Source of the DNA: Paramoeba atlantica
Lineage: Eukaryota; Discosea
Reading direction: 5' to 3'
NCBI GenBank assembly: GCA_977017575.1
Contig: CDRNVI010000041.1
Span: 62,001 to 126,000, forward strand
Length of the DNA: 64,000 nucleotides
Shown here in pieces: positions 37,774 to 47,664 of the stretch; the first letter of the stretch is position 1, and each line of letters starts with the position of its first letter. The notes beneath the pieces were generated by a model. The model saw nothing but the letters and a program-made list of their open reading frames with translations, was not told the origin of the DNA and did no database searches. The translations under genes and the position numbers were made by a program.

Positions 37774-38526
37774 CAGGGGTGGGCGCCTTCAGAGTGGGGG
37801 GGTCTAAAATTCGTAAAACTTGACCAATTTTGGAAAGTAATAGCGCATTCGAGAGCTCTCAAGTAGTCTGGTGTAATGGCAACATCCGTTTCCCGTTTTT
37901 AGACATTCGAGATAAATGACAGAAAAACAAGGAATTTATTTTTCCCCGAAGATGCAATTTTTCAGTTTTTTTGGCTTTTTTTTAGTTTTTTTGCGCCGTT
38001 AATGCCTCAGAAACGTGTACGATCGCGAACATCACGGTTTCCCTTCCAGAGAGATGCTTATTCACCACCTGGGAAGGTAAGGCCGTCGCATCGCATGCTT
38101 CTCGTAGACCATTACTTTCGTTCTGGGTCCTACAATGCTACAGCATTCTCTCTTCTATCGAGAGATAGAAGATCTCCTCTCTTCTATCGAGAGTGCATAC
38201 GAGGCACTTCAAACCGATCTCAAGAGTACTTGCGTGAAGACCATAAAGAGTGTCTCCAAGCGCTTTCAAATCGTTATTGAGAAAAAAGGGGGAAATTGTG
38301 GGTACTGAGATTTTTTTTGGAAAAAAAGGACTTTTTCGCTTAAAAAATAAAGTTGCAATTCGTGTTTGGGACCATTCTAGTTTTCTTTGATTCCCGTAAA
38401 CTTTCGCAGAGTGCTTTTTACGATTACACCAGACTATTTGAGAGCTCTCGAATGCGCTATTACTTTCCAAAATTGGTCAAGTTTTACAAATTTTAGACCC
38501 CCCCACTCTGAAGGTGCCCACCCATG
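37774..38526. mobile_element. 753-bp TA-flanked element with ~105-bp terminal inverted repeats
   Basis: The arms 37774-37878 and 38423-38526 are inverted copies differing at a handful of positions. Each begins CA(G/T)GGGTGGGC and is flanked by TA (37772-37773 and 38527-38528). It sits inside the transposase gene. Removing it with one TA rejoins the reading frame as MVI-YVDNCC, which is the conserved family motif, so the borders and the TA duplication are well supported. A TA target site suggests Tc1/mariner-type mobilisation. The interior encodes no recognisable transposase; a 92-codon frame at 38002-38280 (+) is of doubtful meaning. It also holds two copies of CTCTTCTATCGAGAG near 38149 and 38179, one within an 8-bp-stem hairpin. 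Confidence 0.85.
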
Positions 38527-39713
38527 TATATAACCATTGCTTTGCTTCCTGGACGTGATGCTATGTTTGAAAGAACATTGTGCAAAGTGTCAAAACTTTC
38601 ATTTCGAGTGTATACGGCAGCCAAAATCTCACCAATTTCATTGTGAACAACAAAGTGAGAACGAAAAGGTGCTTCCCCACGCAGTCGAATGCACTTTGCG
38701 GTCTCGAAAGTATGATCCATTGCAAGCACTGTACCAGTCAGCTCGGACATATAGTTGTCACACTCCACCTGGCGCTGCTGGAGTAATGAAATCAAAACAT
38801 CCTGAAAATGATCCACTGATGGAGTCATCCATTCTTGTGAAATTCGATTTGAAATCGCTTCCACGCAATTAGGATCCCAGCGAAATCCAAATTTTTCCGT
38901 GTGCTTTAATTCAAAAATGTGTCTTTCATCGCGCTTATTACTCAGATACTGCAACGTCCGCTGATGGTAATCGACGGCATACACTTCTTGCAGAATACCT
39001 TGAAATTCACTCATATTAGAACCACTAGTTCCTATTGCCATAATGGCCGTTGAAAGTCGTCTAGTCATCCCCAATTTCTCAGTTTTAATAATAGGAAAGG
39101 AATTTCGTGCCTTGTGGGACAGGCTGGAAATTAAGCTCTTTTCATCACTTGATATTACCTTACGACACTCAGTGCTACGACATTGATACACTTCACAAAG
39201 ATAGTACATTGGTGTCGAAAGATCAAAAATCCGACGCACAGGAGAAAGCTTCATGAAAGTCAATCGCTCTTTGCAATGAAGACAGTGTAGGTTTTCTTTT
39301 TCGCCTTGGCGCATGGGCGCCCATATGATCCATGGCAAGGTAAAAAACGTTTCCAATGAACTCCTAGGCTCCGGAGAAAAGAACCAAAGGGAAGTACATG
39401 TAGTTTTTGTTTTTAATTCTTCGTATGCCCTTCGAATTGCCGTGACTTGATGTGAAGACATTCCTGTTTCGAGCAAATGCGTCCAATATTTTGTCACTTC
39501 TGTTCGTTCGTGTGTGGTTTCTTCTGGGCGAGAAGCGAACCGACAAAGCTCCGAATTTTCGGCTACTACACGCGAAAGGGTGGTTGAAAGTTCGTTGTTC
39601 CTTTTTTCCATTTCCTCAATTTGTGTTTCTAGCTTTTTGATGCTTCCCGTAAGTTGCTTCTTTTCCTTGGCCATTGTTTGGATGACGTTCAGTAGGTCCG
39701 TTTCACAAGACAT
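38493..39713 (-). CDS. Transposase, N-terminal part (before nested insertion)
   Basis: 406 codons. Residues 10-55 are a coiled coil. Residues about 140-200 hold a cysteine-rich region (LHCLHC, then YQCRSTEC) followed by FPIIKTEKLGMTRRLS, resembling DUF6729. Residue D333 in LAMDHTFETAK is the likely first catalytic aspartate, with FVVHNEIGEILAAVYTRNES after it. The last 10-12 codons are read from the inserted mini-element, so the frame ends artificially. Apart from that insertion the gene appears intact. Confidence 0.75.
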   Translation of the reverse strand: MSCETDLLNVIQTMAKEKKQLTGSIKKLETQIEEMEKRNNELSTTLSRVVAENSELCRFASRPEETTHERTEVTKYWTHLLETGMSSHQVTAIRRAYEELKTKTTCTSLWFFSPEPRSSLETFFTLPWIIWAPMRQGEKENLHCLHCKERLTFMKLSPVRRIFDLSTPMYYLCEVYQCRSTECRKVISSDEKSLISSLSHKARNSFPIIKTEKLGMTRRLSTAIMAIGTSGSNMSEFQGILQEVYAVDYHQRTLQYLSNKRDERHIFELKHTEKFGFRWDPNCVEAISNRISQEWMTPSVDHFQDVLISLLQQRQVECDNYMSELTGTVLAMDHTFETAKCIRLRGEAPFRSHFVVHNEIGEILAAVYTRNESFDTLHNVLSNIASRPGSKAMVIYMGGHLQSGGV

Positions 39714-40153
39714 GACTTAAATAATCAGAAATCTAGAAATGATTTTTAGAGTACCAGGAAAGTTCAATAGTTTTGTTTGTAAAGTGATCATCTTGAACAG
39801 TCAGGGTACAATAGCTGAGGCTTTAAACTCTCAAACATGTACTAGAAATCGTTTCTGGGAAAACAATTTTGACGAAATCAAAAAAAATTATTGGACTACA
39901 AAAAAATTAGGTATGAAGTTCAGACTCAATAGTACACAAGTTTCATAGGAACTATTAAGTTCAGACTCAATAATAGAAACACACTTCAGTTACTATTGAG
40001 TTTACTATTGAGTTTTAGCAATCCAGATGCGTGCAACTCAATAGAGAACTCACTAGTGACTCTTCAACCCAATAGTTGCTGTCACTATGGCGGAACTAAC
40101 ACACACACTAAAAGTAATTAAAATTAAGGCAACTTTAATTAAGGCAACTTTAA

Positions 40154-40270
40154 TTTCTTTTTTAGGCTCTTCGTTAAACGCGGTGGTTGTTTTCAACTTA
40201 GAAGTCACTCATGCTGCGCGCTTCGCGTTGAAAACTACCACTGCGTTTAACGAAGAGCCTAAAAAAGAAA
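40154..40270. repeat. Foldback hairpin with 44-bp arms
   Basis: Arms 40154-40197 and 40227-40270 are inverted copies with two mismatches, both beginning TTTCTTTTTTAGGCTC from the outside, around a 29-base loop. It lies directly beside the 5' end of DDE copy A. It could be a foldback element, a structured transcript or a transcription-stop structure. Confidence 0.8.
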
Positions 40271-41468
40271 ATTTAGCCTGGAAAGCTGAAGAAAACGGAA
40301 AGATTATAGCCAAAAATAGCCGATTTTCGGATAAAAATGGGGTCATTTCGCTCTCAGAGCACTGAATCCGACATTTGCGTGTGGGAAATTCGTCGCTTTC
40401 TTTATGTTCTGACGATGGACTTCAATCGGAAGCATCACCAAACCATTGCTATCAGTAAAAACGAAATCAGTTTCTATGTCAGGGCGTCGACGTCGTCCTC
40501 GCGGTCTGAAGGATCTTGCGTGATTTGAGGACCTGGGCGATTTTCAGTGTTTAGGACCTCGGCAAGAGTTGCTCTACTTGGGCCAAGTCTTGTAGATCTC
40601 GTTCTAGAGCTCGTTTTCGGGTAGACGTTTACGTTTACTTTCGTTGTAGTGAGATAAGTATTTTGAAAAAAAGGGAAACTGAGTGAAACGCACCATGAAC
40701 TCTTTCCCATTCGCGAGAAGCTCTGCTCAGACCTAAGCTTTTCGCCATTTGCGTCATCATGACCTTTTCCGCTAGGGAAGAACGGTACTGCTTTGGGGTC
40801 TCTATATAATTTAGGTCGCCCAAGACCTTCGCTTCAAGGATGGTGAGCAAATATGCATCCATTTTTAAAAAAAAAACGAAATCTACTTTGTAACATACTT
40901 TTGTTCCTCACCATCTTTTTCGCATTAATACGACTTTTGTTGACACAACTTTTGTTGCCTCGACTTTTGTTGAGATAACTTTTTCCCCCCTGTATTGGGC
41001 AGGGAATGCGACTCCAACCACACCATTCTTCCGACCCAAAAAGACCCCTTTTTTGTCCCCGAAAATTACGTTTTCGCATTTTTTGGTCAAAAATGGGTCA
41101 TTTTGGGAGGCGTATCACGGCTTCGGGAAGCTATATCTCGCTAAAGCAATGGCGTAGAAAGCTAGAATAGGTCCCAAGCTATCAAAATACAATAGGCGAA
41201 ACAATTTTAGAAAAATATTTTAGATTAATGCCATCGAAAGTGTACCCCAAAATTGATTTTTTTGACTTTTTTATAGTTTTCATTTCTTCACCCCAGATTC
41301 ATATTCTGGTGCCTTTGCAACGTTTTTTCACCCATTTTTACATGCTTTCGTATACCTAGTTCAAACCTTCCTCAGTGACCCACTGTCGACGGTGGTTCAC
41401 GCTTTCCCATTTGTAGTCCCTCCCAAAGACGAAAATTGTGACGAGCGCATTCTGTCCAAATTCTGGTA

Positions 41469-41515
41469 CTGTGACCCCCCCCCCTTTAATATGGACAGGA
41501 GGTATCCCCCCCTTT
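41469..41515. repeat. C-rich repeat fragment related to the 49.8-kb MITE
   Basis: TA is followed by CTGTGACCCCCCCCCC and TTTAATA, then a second CCCCCCCTTTATTTA. The first part matches the terminal repeat of the element at 49810-50136. Probably a remnant or solo end. Confidence 0.5.
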
Positions 41516-42231
41516 ATTTAACAATAAATATATTTCTATTTCTAACATCAAAAAATTTCTACAACCAGAAAAATTGATAGAAAAAAATAGAAAATACCTA
41601 AATTTGCTTCAGTTTCACCCTTTTCTCTCACACGTTGAACTGGTTGAAGACCGTAAAGGTAGGCGAAACATGCGAAGCTCGTCTAGAAAAGTTCGAAAAA
41701 CATGAAAAATGATCAGAAATTGAACACTTTTAGCAGAAATGTGATATTTATGCTACAAACGACAATATTTAAATAAGAACTGTTTTGGGCTTTTATCAGC
41801 ACCACTTTAATTAAAGCAACTTCAATTAAGGCAATAATTAATTTTTAAAACTGTTCTGCCTTAATTACGTTTATCCTTAATAACCGTTTCACCGGTAATT
41901 ATTATTAAAAAAATATTAAAACAGCTTTGAATTGGATAGGTCTGTTTCGCACTGAATTTTATGGTCAATACTTCATGCCGCTGTACAACTGAACTGAAAA
42001 TACATCATGTTGCCTATAATCCTATTTATAACCGGTCGAACTGTATTACTTCGTCTAATTATGCGTATTTCCTTACTACGAACTAGGCTTTCAAAGATGT
42101 GCTGTAGTTCAACTATAGGTTTAGAAAAAAGTTTCGCGCAAATTAAGTGCGCAAATTAATTATCAAAAATAATTGCAATCGTATTTCTAGAACATTGTTT
42201 AAATTACACATTTTTTATGAATTTGCAATGA

Positions 42232-43197
42232 ATGAGGCTTCGGACAAGCTTGGTGTCTGTCTCCATTTTTTTACTTCTTCATTTGGGGTTTTCCGTATCC
42301 ATTGGAGTGCAATGTTATAGTTCTTCTCTATGTAGGTTCCATCACATTGGGTGTGCTCCAAACAGAACAGTTCTTAATAATGGATTCCCAAAAGCGGATT
42401 CCAGTCACAGTTCAAATGCATATATCATTGTAGACAATTCTCCTCAGACTGCGGACCTCACTGAACCAAATACAATCGCGAATTTTCGGCAACGACACGG
42501 CAGAGTCGGAGGACATCGAAAGGGAATCTTATTCAAGAACAATGAAACTTCTCCGAATTGTATATTGCTTCGTAATGCGGCAGACGATGTGCTACGTGAA
42601 TTGGTACTAATGCAAGATACAATTCAGAAGTATTCAACCTTTGTGGAAGTATTGGAGAGTTTTTCGTCTGAACGTATTCTTCTCTATGGCATAGATTTTG
42701 AAAACTTACTTCGATGGATGGTGAAATGGTTGATTCTATTTGAAGTTACGCGACTATTTCTTGATATGTGCATCTCGTGCAGCACCTCTAAGAGACAAAA
42801 TGCTTTGGCCCTATCTGCAAAAAAACCCTCTACACCAAAGTTTTGGTTCTATCTCTTCACACATTACTGCCACAAAATTCAGCAACGTGAGCGCAGGTTA
42901 GATTTTTGCCTGTACATTGCCCAGTTCGTTCCTTTTTGTTTTTACATCATAGCTCTGTACCTCGCGATAAACACTTTGCAAAAGCAGTATGTTACTCTGT
43001 CTATTTTTACTATGAGTACATCCATCTTTCTCGGAGATTCCTCATTGTTACCGAGTTTTCTTGTTTCGATATTTGGTACCACTCTTTGGCTGATTAAGGA
43101 TAGCATTGGCAAGTTCTTTTACTGGACTCCTCATAACGAATTCTTGGCCTGCGAGCTTATTAACCCCGTTGAACACAACGGGATTCACTGGAATTAG
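42232..43197 (+). CDS. Hypothetical secretory-pathway membrane protein
   Basis: 321 residues. It starts with a signal sequence or first membrane helix (SIFLLLHLGFSVSIGVQC). A polar region with Asn/Ser and two cysteines follows to about residue 145. The C-terminal half has three to four hydrophobic segments (near 165-185, 225-250, 255-275 and 280-295), so a multi-pass membrane protein is likely. No family recognised. An out-of-frame ATG at 42228 could compete with the start. The gene is the first after the transposon island. Confidence 0.7.
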   Translation: MRLRTSLVSVSIFLLLHLGFSVSIGVQCYSSSLCRFHHIGCAPNRTVLNNGFPKADSSHSSNAYIIVDNSPQTADLTEPNTIANFRQRHGRVGGHRKGILFKNNETSPNCILLRNAADDVLRELVLMQDTIQKYSTFVEVLESFSSERILLYGIDFENLLRWMVKWLILFEVTRLFLDMCISCSTSKRQNALALSAKKPSTPKFWFYLFTHYCHKIQQRERRLDFCLYIAQFVPFCFYIIALYLAINTLQKQYVTLSIFTMSTSIFLGDSSLLPSFLVSIFGTTLWLIKDSIGKFFYWTPHNEFLACELINPVEHNGIHWN

Positions 43198-43440
43198 ATG
43201 AATTTGTTATTTATAGAATTCCGTGAATACCATGAAGGTCAGTGAAGTATCATGAAGGTCAGCCGATATGCATTTATTGATAAGTGGTGAGCTTAGCACA
43301 GAAATTATCTAATGCACAAATTTTTCAAATGTTTGATGGCCACGCTTTCGTAGTTTCGTGGCATATTCATACCACTAAATCATCTAATTGTTCATAGAAA
43401 CATATTTTAAGTTTGTTGTTTCACCCGACATGAATTGCAT

Positions 43441-43794
43441 ATGCTGAGATTATCTTCAGTCCTTTTAAAAGCGCGTGGATATAAAAATTTGCGATCCGGG
43501 CAGAACAATTGGCGAATCGTTAAACGTCGCAGAGAGCTGGAAAAACGTCGCATTGAGCAAGCCCAGAATCATGTTCCCCCAACAGAGCCGACTAGAGCTC
43601 AAGCTCGTGCGCTTTATCGTTCTTTGCTGCGATATGCTTCAAAATCCCTCCGTCACACATCATTAAACTTCTTTCGTTCAATGCTGCGCCACGAGTTTAG
43701 CGTTACGGCTTCAGCAACATCAGGCCGTGTGCGAGGTATCATGTACGAAAAAGGGTGCTGGTTATTGAGGAACAAACTAGGCGGACTTCTTTGA
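43441..43794 (+). CDS. LYR-motif (Complex1_LYR-like) mitochondrial protein
   Basis: 117 residues from ATG 43441. A basic N-terminal half (MLRLSSVLLKARGYKNLRSG, then RRRELEKRR) suits mitochondrial import. The C-terminal half carries the LYR motif in ARALYRSLLRYASK, followed by a conserved-type FFRSMLRHEF arm. LYR proteins bind acyl carrier protein and help assemble respiratory complexes, mitoribosomes or Fe-S proteins. Which one this is cannot be told from sequence alone. Confidence 0.6.
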   Translation: MLRLSSVLLKARGYKNLRSGQNNWRIVKRRRELEKRRIEQAQNHVPPTEPTRAQARALYRSLLRYASKSLRHTSLNFFRSMLRHEFSVTASATSGRVRGIMYEKGCWLLRNKLGGLL

Positions 43795-44259
43795 GATACG
43801 TGTCCACCTCATTCCTGTCATTGAGTAATGCTACTTTTTCCATGTGAAGGGTAGTTATAAATTATTTCTTGCTTCACCAGGAAAAAGAGTAAAACAGAGT
43901 AGCACAGAATATACTGGCTATCTAGTATACCATGTTCTTCGAGATACTTCTGCAAGTTTCCGAATACCTTGTTTTCAAAATTCATTTTTTGAGTGACACG
44001 CAACCCAGGGATGACACGCACGTACATCAATGTATTCATTATGCTTTCAATTCGTACATGTTTTAACGTGCAACACAGTCGTTTAGCTGCCTTTTTACGG
44101 CTTTATGATATTCCCTAAAGTCCTTTTTGTATTAGTTGGTCTCTTAAGTTATGCACAACTCATTTTCTTACAGTGTTGATCACATCATTTAGTCGTACGG
44201 CGCTTCCAAATAATGGTGCCTAGCTAATGTGAGCTTATTCATCAGTTCGTAATTATTTC
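43795..44259. other. 465-base spacer
   Basis: AT-rich and without a convincing gene. A 73-codon minus-strand frame (43818-44039) begins with ATG but has no recognisable similarity and runs against the array. Confidence 0.35.
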
Positions 44260-45375
44260 ATGCTTCTAGAGACACTTCTGGACAAGCTCTCTAGGTTTGA
44301 GAACCATTTTCCAAAGAGAAAAATGTTGTTGCATCTTCAATTCAATGACTCGGAAGTAAATGATACGAAGCATATTCAGTGGAAACTAATTAGTACAGCC
44401 CCTGATGTAGCAAACGCCACATTGAGTTCTTCGATTCTTGAACAAGGCTGCATTGGTAATGATGGGTTTTCCTTTACCTACGTAGAGCAATTCGTCGCAC
44501 TACTGCGAAGTTGGCTAATGAAAATGCTCATAGTAACATCTGAGAAGAGAGAAGTACGAGGTTCTGTATTTCGCAGTATTACTCAAATAGAACTAAGCTT
44601 GTTACGGAACCTTCGGAAAGCCATAAACTTTCGAATCAATGTTGAGACTACACTGTGTGGCGTTTTTGAGTATACATCAGAAGATTTCATTCCCGATCGC
44701 ATTCACACAATGTGCGACATTTCAAATTTCCGTTCCGACAACATTGATTGCTCTACAAACACCGAAAATGATGCAGGAAGAATAAGTGCAGGGCATAGCG
44801 TGACCTCAGATTATTCAAATCACTCTGGAGCGGCTTCACTTGAGAATCTAATCTACTATTCTTTGGCTTCTTTTCCCACTACAAGAAATGGTTCACTTTG
44901 TTTTATGCTCGATTGGGACGCTGTAAAACGGCATACTTTCCAGTCTCAAAACGCTCTCTCTGCGGTGTATGCCTCACCTTCTTTTACCCTCAATCAAATA
45001 CTTAAGCCAACTGGCTTTGTATTGGCAGATGGGGACGTCAACAAGACATACATTATTACTCTCAGCGATGGAACAGTTTTCGATGCTCAAGAACGTTCTA
45101 TGTCCTTTCCATGCTGGATAGCCTCGAACTTTGAGAGTCTCATGTACTTGCTTGAGCACGCTCAATTTCCCCCAGTGATATGCAAAAAAGATCACACGGA
45201 GACACATAAGGCTTTGCGCCTAATGTCAAAATACATTAGGAATCTTCTTTTCCGGACGGGCAAGGCATCATACTTTCTTGCGAATGCCACAGAGTTACTG
45301 AATACGAATGACCGTGACAAATATATCCAATGTGATGCAGCTATTTACTCTTTTTTATGTAGTTTGCTCTTTTGA
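44260..45375 (+). CDS. Hypothetical protein
   Basis: 371 residues, soluble, with no signal peptide or clear membrane segment. The N-terminal 130 residues are amphipathic helices. A Ser/Asn/Asp-rich linker lies at about 165-200. The C-terminal part mixes strands and helices (GFVLADGDVNKTYIITLSDGTVFDAQE, a strand-turn-strand look). No family is recognised. It is a real gene by length, direction and codon use similar to its neighbours. Confidence 0.7.
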   Translation: MLLETLLDKLSRFENHFPKRKMLLHLQFNDSEVNDTKHIQWKLISTAPDVANATLSSSILEQGCIGNDGFSFTYVEQFVALLRSWLMKMLIVTSEKREVRGSVFRSITQIELSLLRNLRKAINFRINVETTLCGVFEYTSEDFIPDRIHTMCDISNFRSDNIDCSTNTENDAGRISAGHSVTSDYSNHSGAASLENLIYYSLASFPTTRNGSLCFMLDWDAVKRHTFQSQNALSAVYASPSFTLNQILKPTGFVLADGDVNKTYIITLSDGTVFDAQERSMSFPCWIASNFESLMYLLEHAQFPPVICKKDHTETHKALRLMSKYIRNLLFRTGKASYFLANATELLNTNDRDKYIQCDAAIYSFLCSLLF

Positions 45376-45853
45376 TAACGTGGTATACCTTGCAACTTGC
45401 CAATTGAAGTCAGTCTCTGAGTCAAAAAATCCGACCAATAATTATATTGCAGTATTTGCTCAAAAGAATCATTTTACGTCCGCCCCGGACGTATTGTCTT
45501 GTTTCAGTCATATTCCAACACACACTGGCCTTGCTACGAACACGTCCACGAAAGCTCGGAAGGAGTCGTTGTAGGATTGATAAAAAACTGGTAGTACAAG
45601 TGAAGTGGATTGGAGCAATTGACTTCCATTCTTTTGAAAATAACACCAGTAATTAAAATCTCTCGTGCAAAAACTATGCTGGGTATACCAGCTACGAGTT
45701 TGAAGTCTTTAGAAAATAAATGCAATACATCTGATACGCATCTTATATACAGGCCCTTTTGTATACGCTCTAACTCAAGCATGCACCTCGAACATTACAA
45801 AAATGTATGTACATTATACATTTGGCTTATTACTATAATCTAATGCGCAATAC
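45376..45853. other. 478-base spacer
   Basis: Several short frames on both strands overlap one another (45422-45843). None resembles a known protein, so I call the stretch non-coding. Confidence 0.35.
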
Positions 45854-47344
45854 ATGAGCCGTGCACTTGTTTCACTTATTTCCAATACGCCAACCTGTTC
45901 TATTTTAGTTACACTTTCGTCTGAATACCACGCGAGACCTACTGAAGAAGAGCTTGGTCGACATTTTGGACTGTACACTAAAAGACTGTTTTTACCTTCC
46001 CGCGATGATGCTATGTTCAGTATTCTTTTTGACTTTTCATCGCAAGAAGAAGCCATATGCAGCGTCGACAAATGCAGAGAGTCAATCAGCGTTTCTTCTG
46101 TTGACTTGATTGAAACTGCTTTCGTAAATATGCGCGTAATACAATTTTTAGCTGAAGGCGGGGCAGAGTTACTTCTCAAAGAGAAAGTACAGGTTCCATC
46201 AAGCTGGGCTAATGTTGGTAAAAGTGACGAATTCAGAAATCCTGAGCGGATTGAAATGAGGTGCGTGAAGTTTGGTGAACAAAAGTGCGAATCGGAGCAA
46301 ACGTCTTGCTATCGCGAGAATTCCTCGGAACAAAGCGGGCAATCTACTAATAATTCCCCAGCAACTCAAAGTACGGCAGAGGTAGGCTGCTCAAATTCCG
46401 ATGCTACAAACATTGACGCTCCCAGATTCAAAAGGCCAAAGAAGCTTTCAAAACATTTACTCTTGGAGAGTATGCCGATCTTATCTCTGGAAATGCGCCC
46501 TAAAACACCTACAGTTCGACCTATCGGAACTGGTATGCCCTACCTTATTGTTTTTTACGTACCTCTCAAGCTCAGTCTTGATCGATTATTTCGATTTTTT
46601 TCACTCTACGGCGATATTCTCACAATTAGACGGGTTACATCTCCTCTCGACCTTGCCTTGTCAGCTTTCAAGGGAAATATTGGCTCATCACGGGGTGAGG
46701 TGTCGCCCGTCTTGCTGAGGTATGTGACGGCGGACCAAGCGTGTTGCGCAGCAAATATGCTTCGCAGCTTTCCTGCTTCTCTTTCTCATCTGGGCATACG
46801 CTCCCTCTCTTGCATACAGGCACCTTCGAGGTTTCTGGACCGTTTTCGAACTGTAGCTGAAAGCTCAAGGAATGGTTTAGAGCGTTCCGCATCAGTAGCG
46901 TCCGAGGTGTATTCCATTGAAAGCGATCCGCGAGATACTGAGTGTCTTTCGCACGACTATTCAGTATCACATATCGATCACCGCTATGAGATGTCACCGC
47001 TTCACCCGCGGTTGGAGGCGCATCGCTGCCCTCCCACACGTTTCCTCTATGCTCTGAACCTTGCACCCGAGACCACAGCAAGCGACTTGAAAGAATGTAT
47101 TGAATTATCGGAATCGATGAATCAAGCGCTTAAGGTTCATTCTATTCGTATGCTAGAGTTCGAATCACAACAAACTCTTGAATCGTGCTCTATCGAATCG
47201 GAACGTGCGGCGGAACTTGAGTTCGAGGAAATATCGTCTGCCGTTGATGCCCTTAGCACGATTCATGACTTTGTTCTTAATTCACAGCCCTTAAAAATTG
47301 TCTTTTCTGCGCCCACTATACAACCAGCATGGCATCTGAGATAA
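45854..47344 (+). CDS. PTB/hnRNP L-like protein with three divergent RRMs
   Basis: 496 residues. RRM1 (about 14-105) has SILVTLSS as RNP2-like strand and MFSILFDFSSQEEAI as RNP1-like strand. RRM2 (about 225-330) starts PYLIVFYVPLKLSLDRLFRFFSLYGDI, followed by a VLLRYVTADQACCAANML strand-helix. RRM3 (about 390-490) starts RFLYALNLAPETTASDL and ends LKIVFS. The weak RNP1 aromatics and the PHYGDI/SLYGDI-type helix are typical of PTB and hnRNP L. In kinetoplastids two PTB homologues (DRBD3/4) control splicing acceptor choice and mRNA stability, so a role in trans-splicing or mRNA decay is an attractive inference. Linkers are Ser/Glu-rich. Confidence 0.55.
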   Translation: MSRALVSLISNTPTCSILVTLSSEYHARPTEEELGRHFGLYTKRLFLPSRDDAMFSILFDFSSQEEAICSVDKCRESISVSSVDLIETAFVNMRVIQFLAEGGAELLLKEKVQVPSSWANVGKSDEFRNPERIEMRCVKFGEQKCESEQTSCYRENSSEQSGQSTNNSPATQSTAEVGCSNSDATNIDAPRFKRPKKLSKHLLLESMPILSLEMRPKTPTVRPIGTGMPYLIVFYVPLKLSLDRLFRFFSLYGDILTIRRVTSPLDLALSAFKGNIGSSRGEVSPVLLRYVTADQACCAANMLRSFPASLSHLGIRSLSCIQAPSRFLDRFRTVAESSRNGLERSASVASEVYSIESDPRDTECLSHDYSVSHIDHRYEMSPLHPRLEAHRCPPTRFLYALNLAPETTASDLKECIELSESMNQALKVHSIRMLEFESQQTLESCSIESERAAELEFEEISSAVDALSTIHDFVLNSQPLKIVFSAPTIQPAWHLR

Positions 47345-47664
47345 TGAATCTTCCTGGGGGAGTTCATATTGAATGTGAACATATTGAACATAAAGGAATA
47401 CAATGTACGACATATTTCATTACTGTGGCACAGCCTTCTTTTCTCTATATTAGAAACCTATGCCTTTATATTAGAAGCCATACATGACCTCTTTGTATGC
47501 CTTAATTTTCCCAAAAGGGGGGAGTATTATGATCCAGTATTATTGTACTTGTGGTCACGTAATATTCCAAATATCCCAATATAGAATATTCTCTAAATAT
47601 TCCAAACATAGAATGGACAGGCAGTAACATTTATTTCACATAGACCTCTATCAAACATTGCCCC
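47345..47664. other. 320-base spacer
   Basis: No gene. Bases 47560-47612 repeat AATATTCCAAATAT / AATATTCTCTAAATATTCCAAACATAG words, a short tandem-like AT repeat just before the acetyl-CoA synthetase leader. Confidence 0.4.

Larger units (their letters stand above)
35365..40108 (-). mobile_element. DDE DNA transposon, copy A, with nested mini-element
   Basis: About 4.74 kb including a 753-base insertion, so about 3.99 kb of its own sequence. The right (5') end is a block of about 200 bases (39912-40108) carrying five or more CTCAATA/TATTGAG words in both orientations, typical of subterminal transposase-binding motifs. The left (3') end is the block of about 310 bases at 35365-35672. Both blocks recur in copy B. 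The minus strand encodes a transposase in two frames separated only by the nested element. Terminal inverted repeats are at best short (a shared TTCCGCC word), and I could not fix a target duplication. I find no capsid, envelope or reverse transcriptase, so this is a plain DNA transposon. Confidence 0.75.
40109..42231. other. Gene-poor accessory stretch
   Basis: About 2.1 kb with no recognisable host gene. Overlapping minus-strand frames at 40474-41090 (75-81 codons) lack homology. AATTAAGGCAA-type words occur near 40130-40155 and again near 41810-41835, bracketing about 1.7 kb. AAAATGGG(G)TCATTT occurs near 40335 and near 41092. A C-rich end related to the MITE at 49810 lies near 41469. The block could be a further degraded non-autonomous element. 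Confidence 0.45.

Noticed and set aside
34200-42231. Retroelement or virus-derived origin of the island
   Set aside because: No reverse transcriptase, integrase, capsid or long terminal repeats; the paired blocks are subterminal repeats of a DDE DNA transposon.
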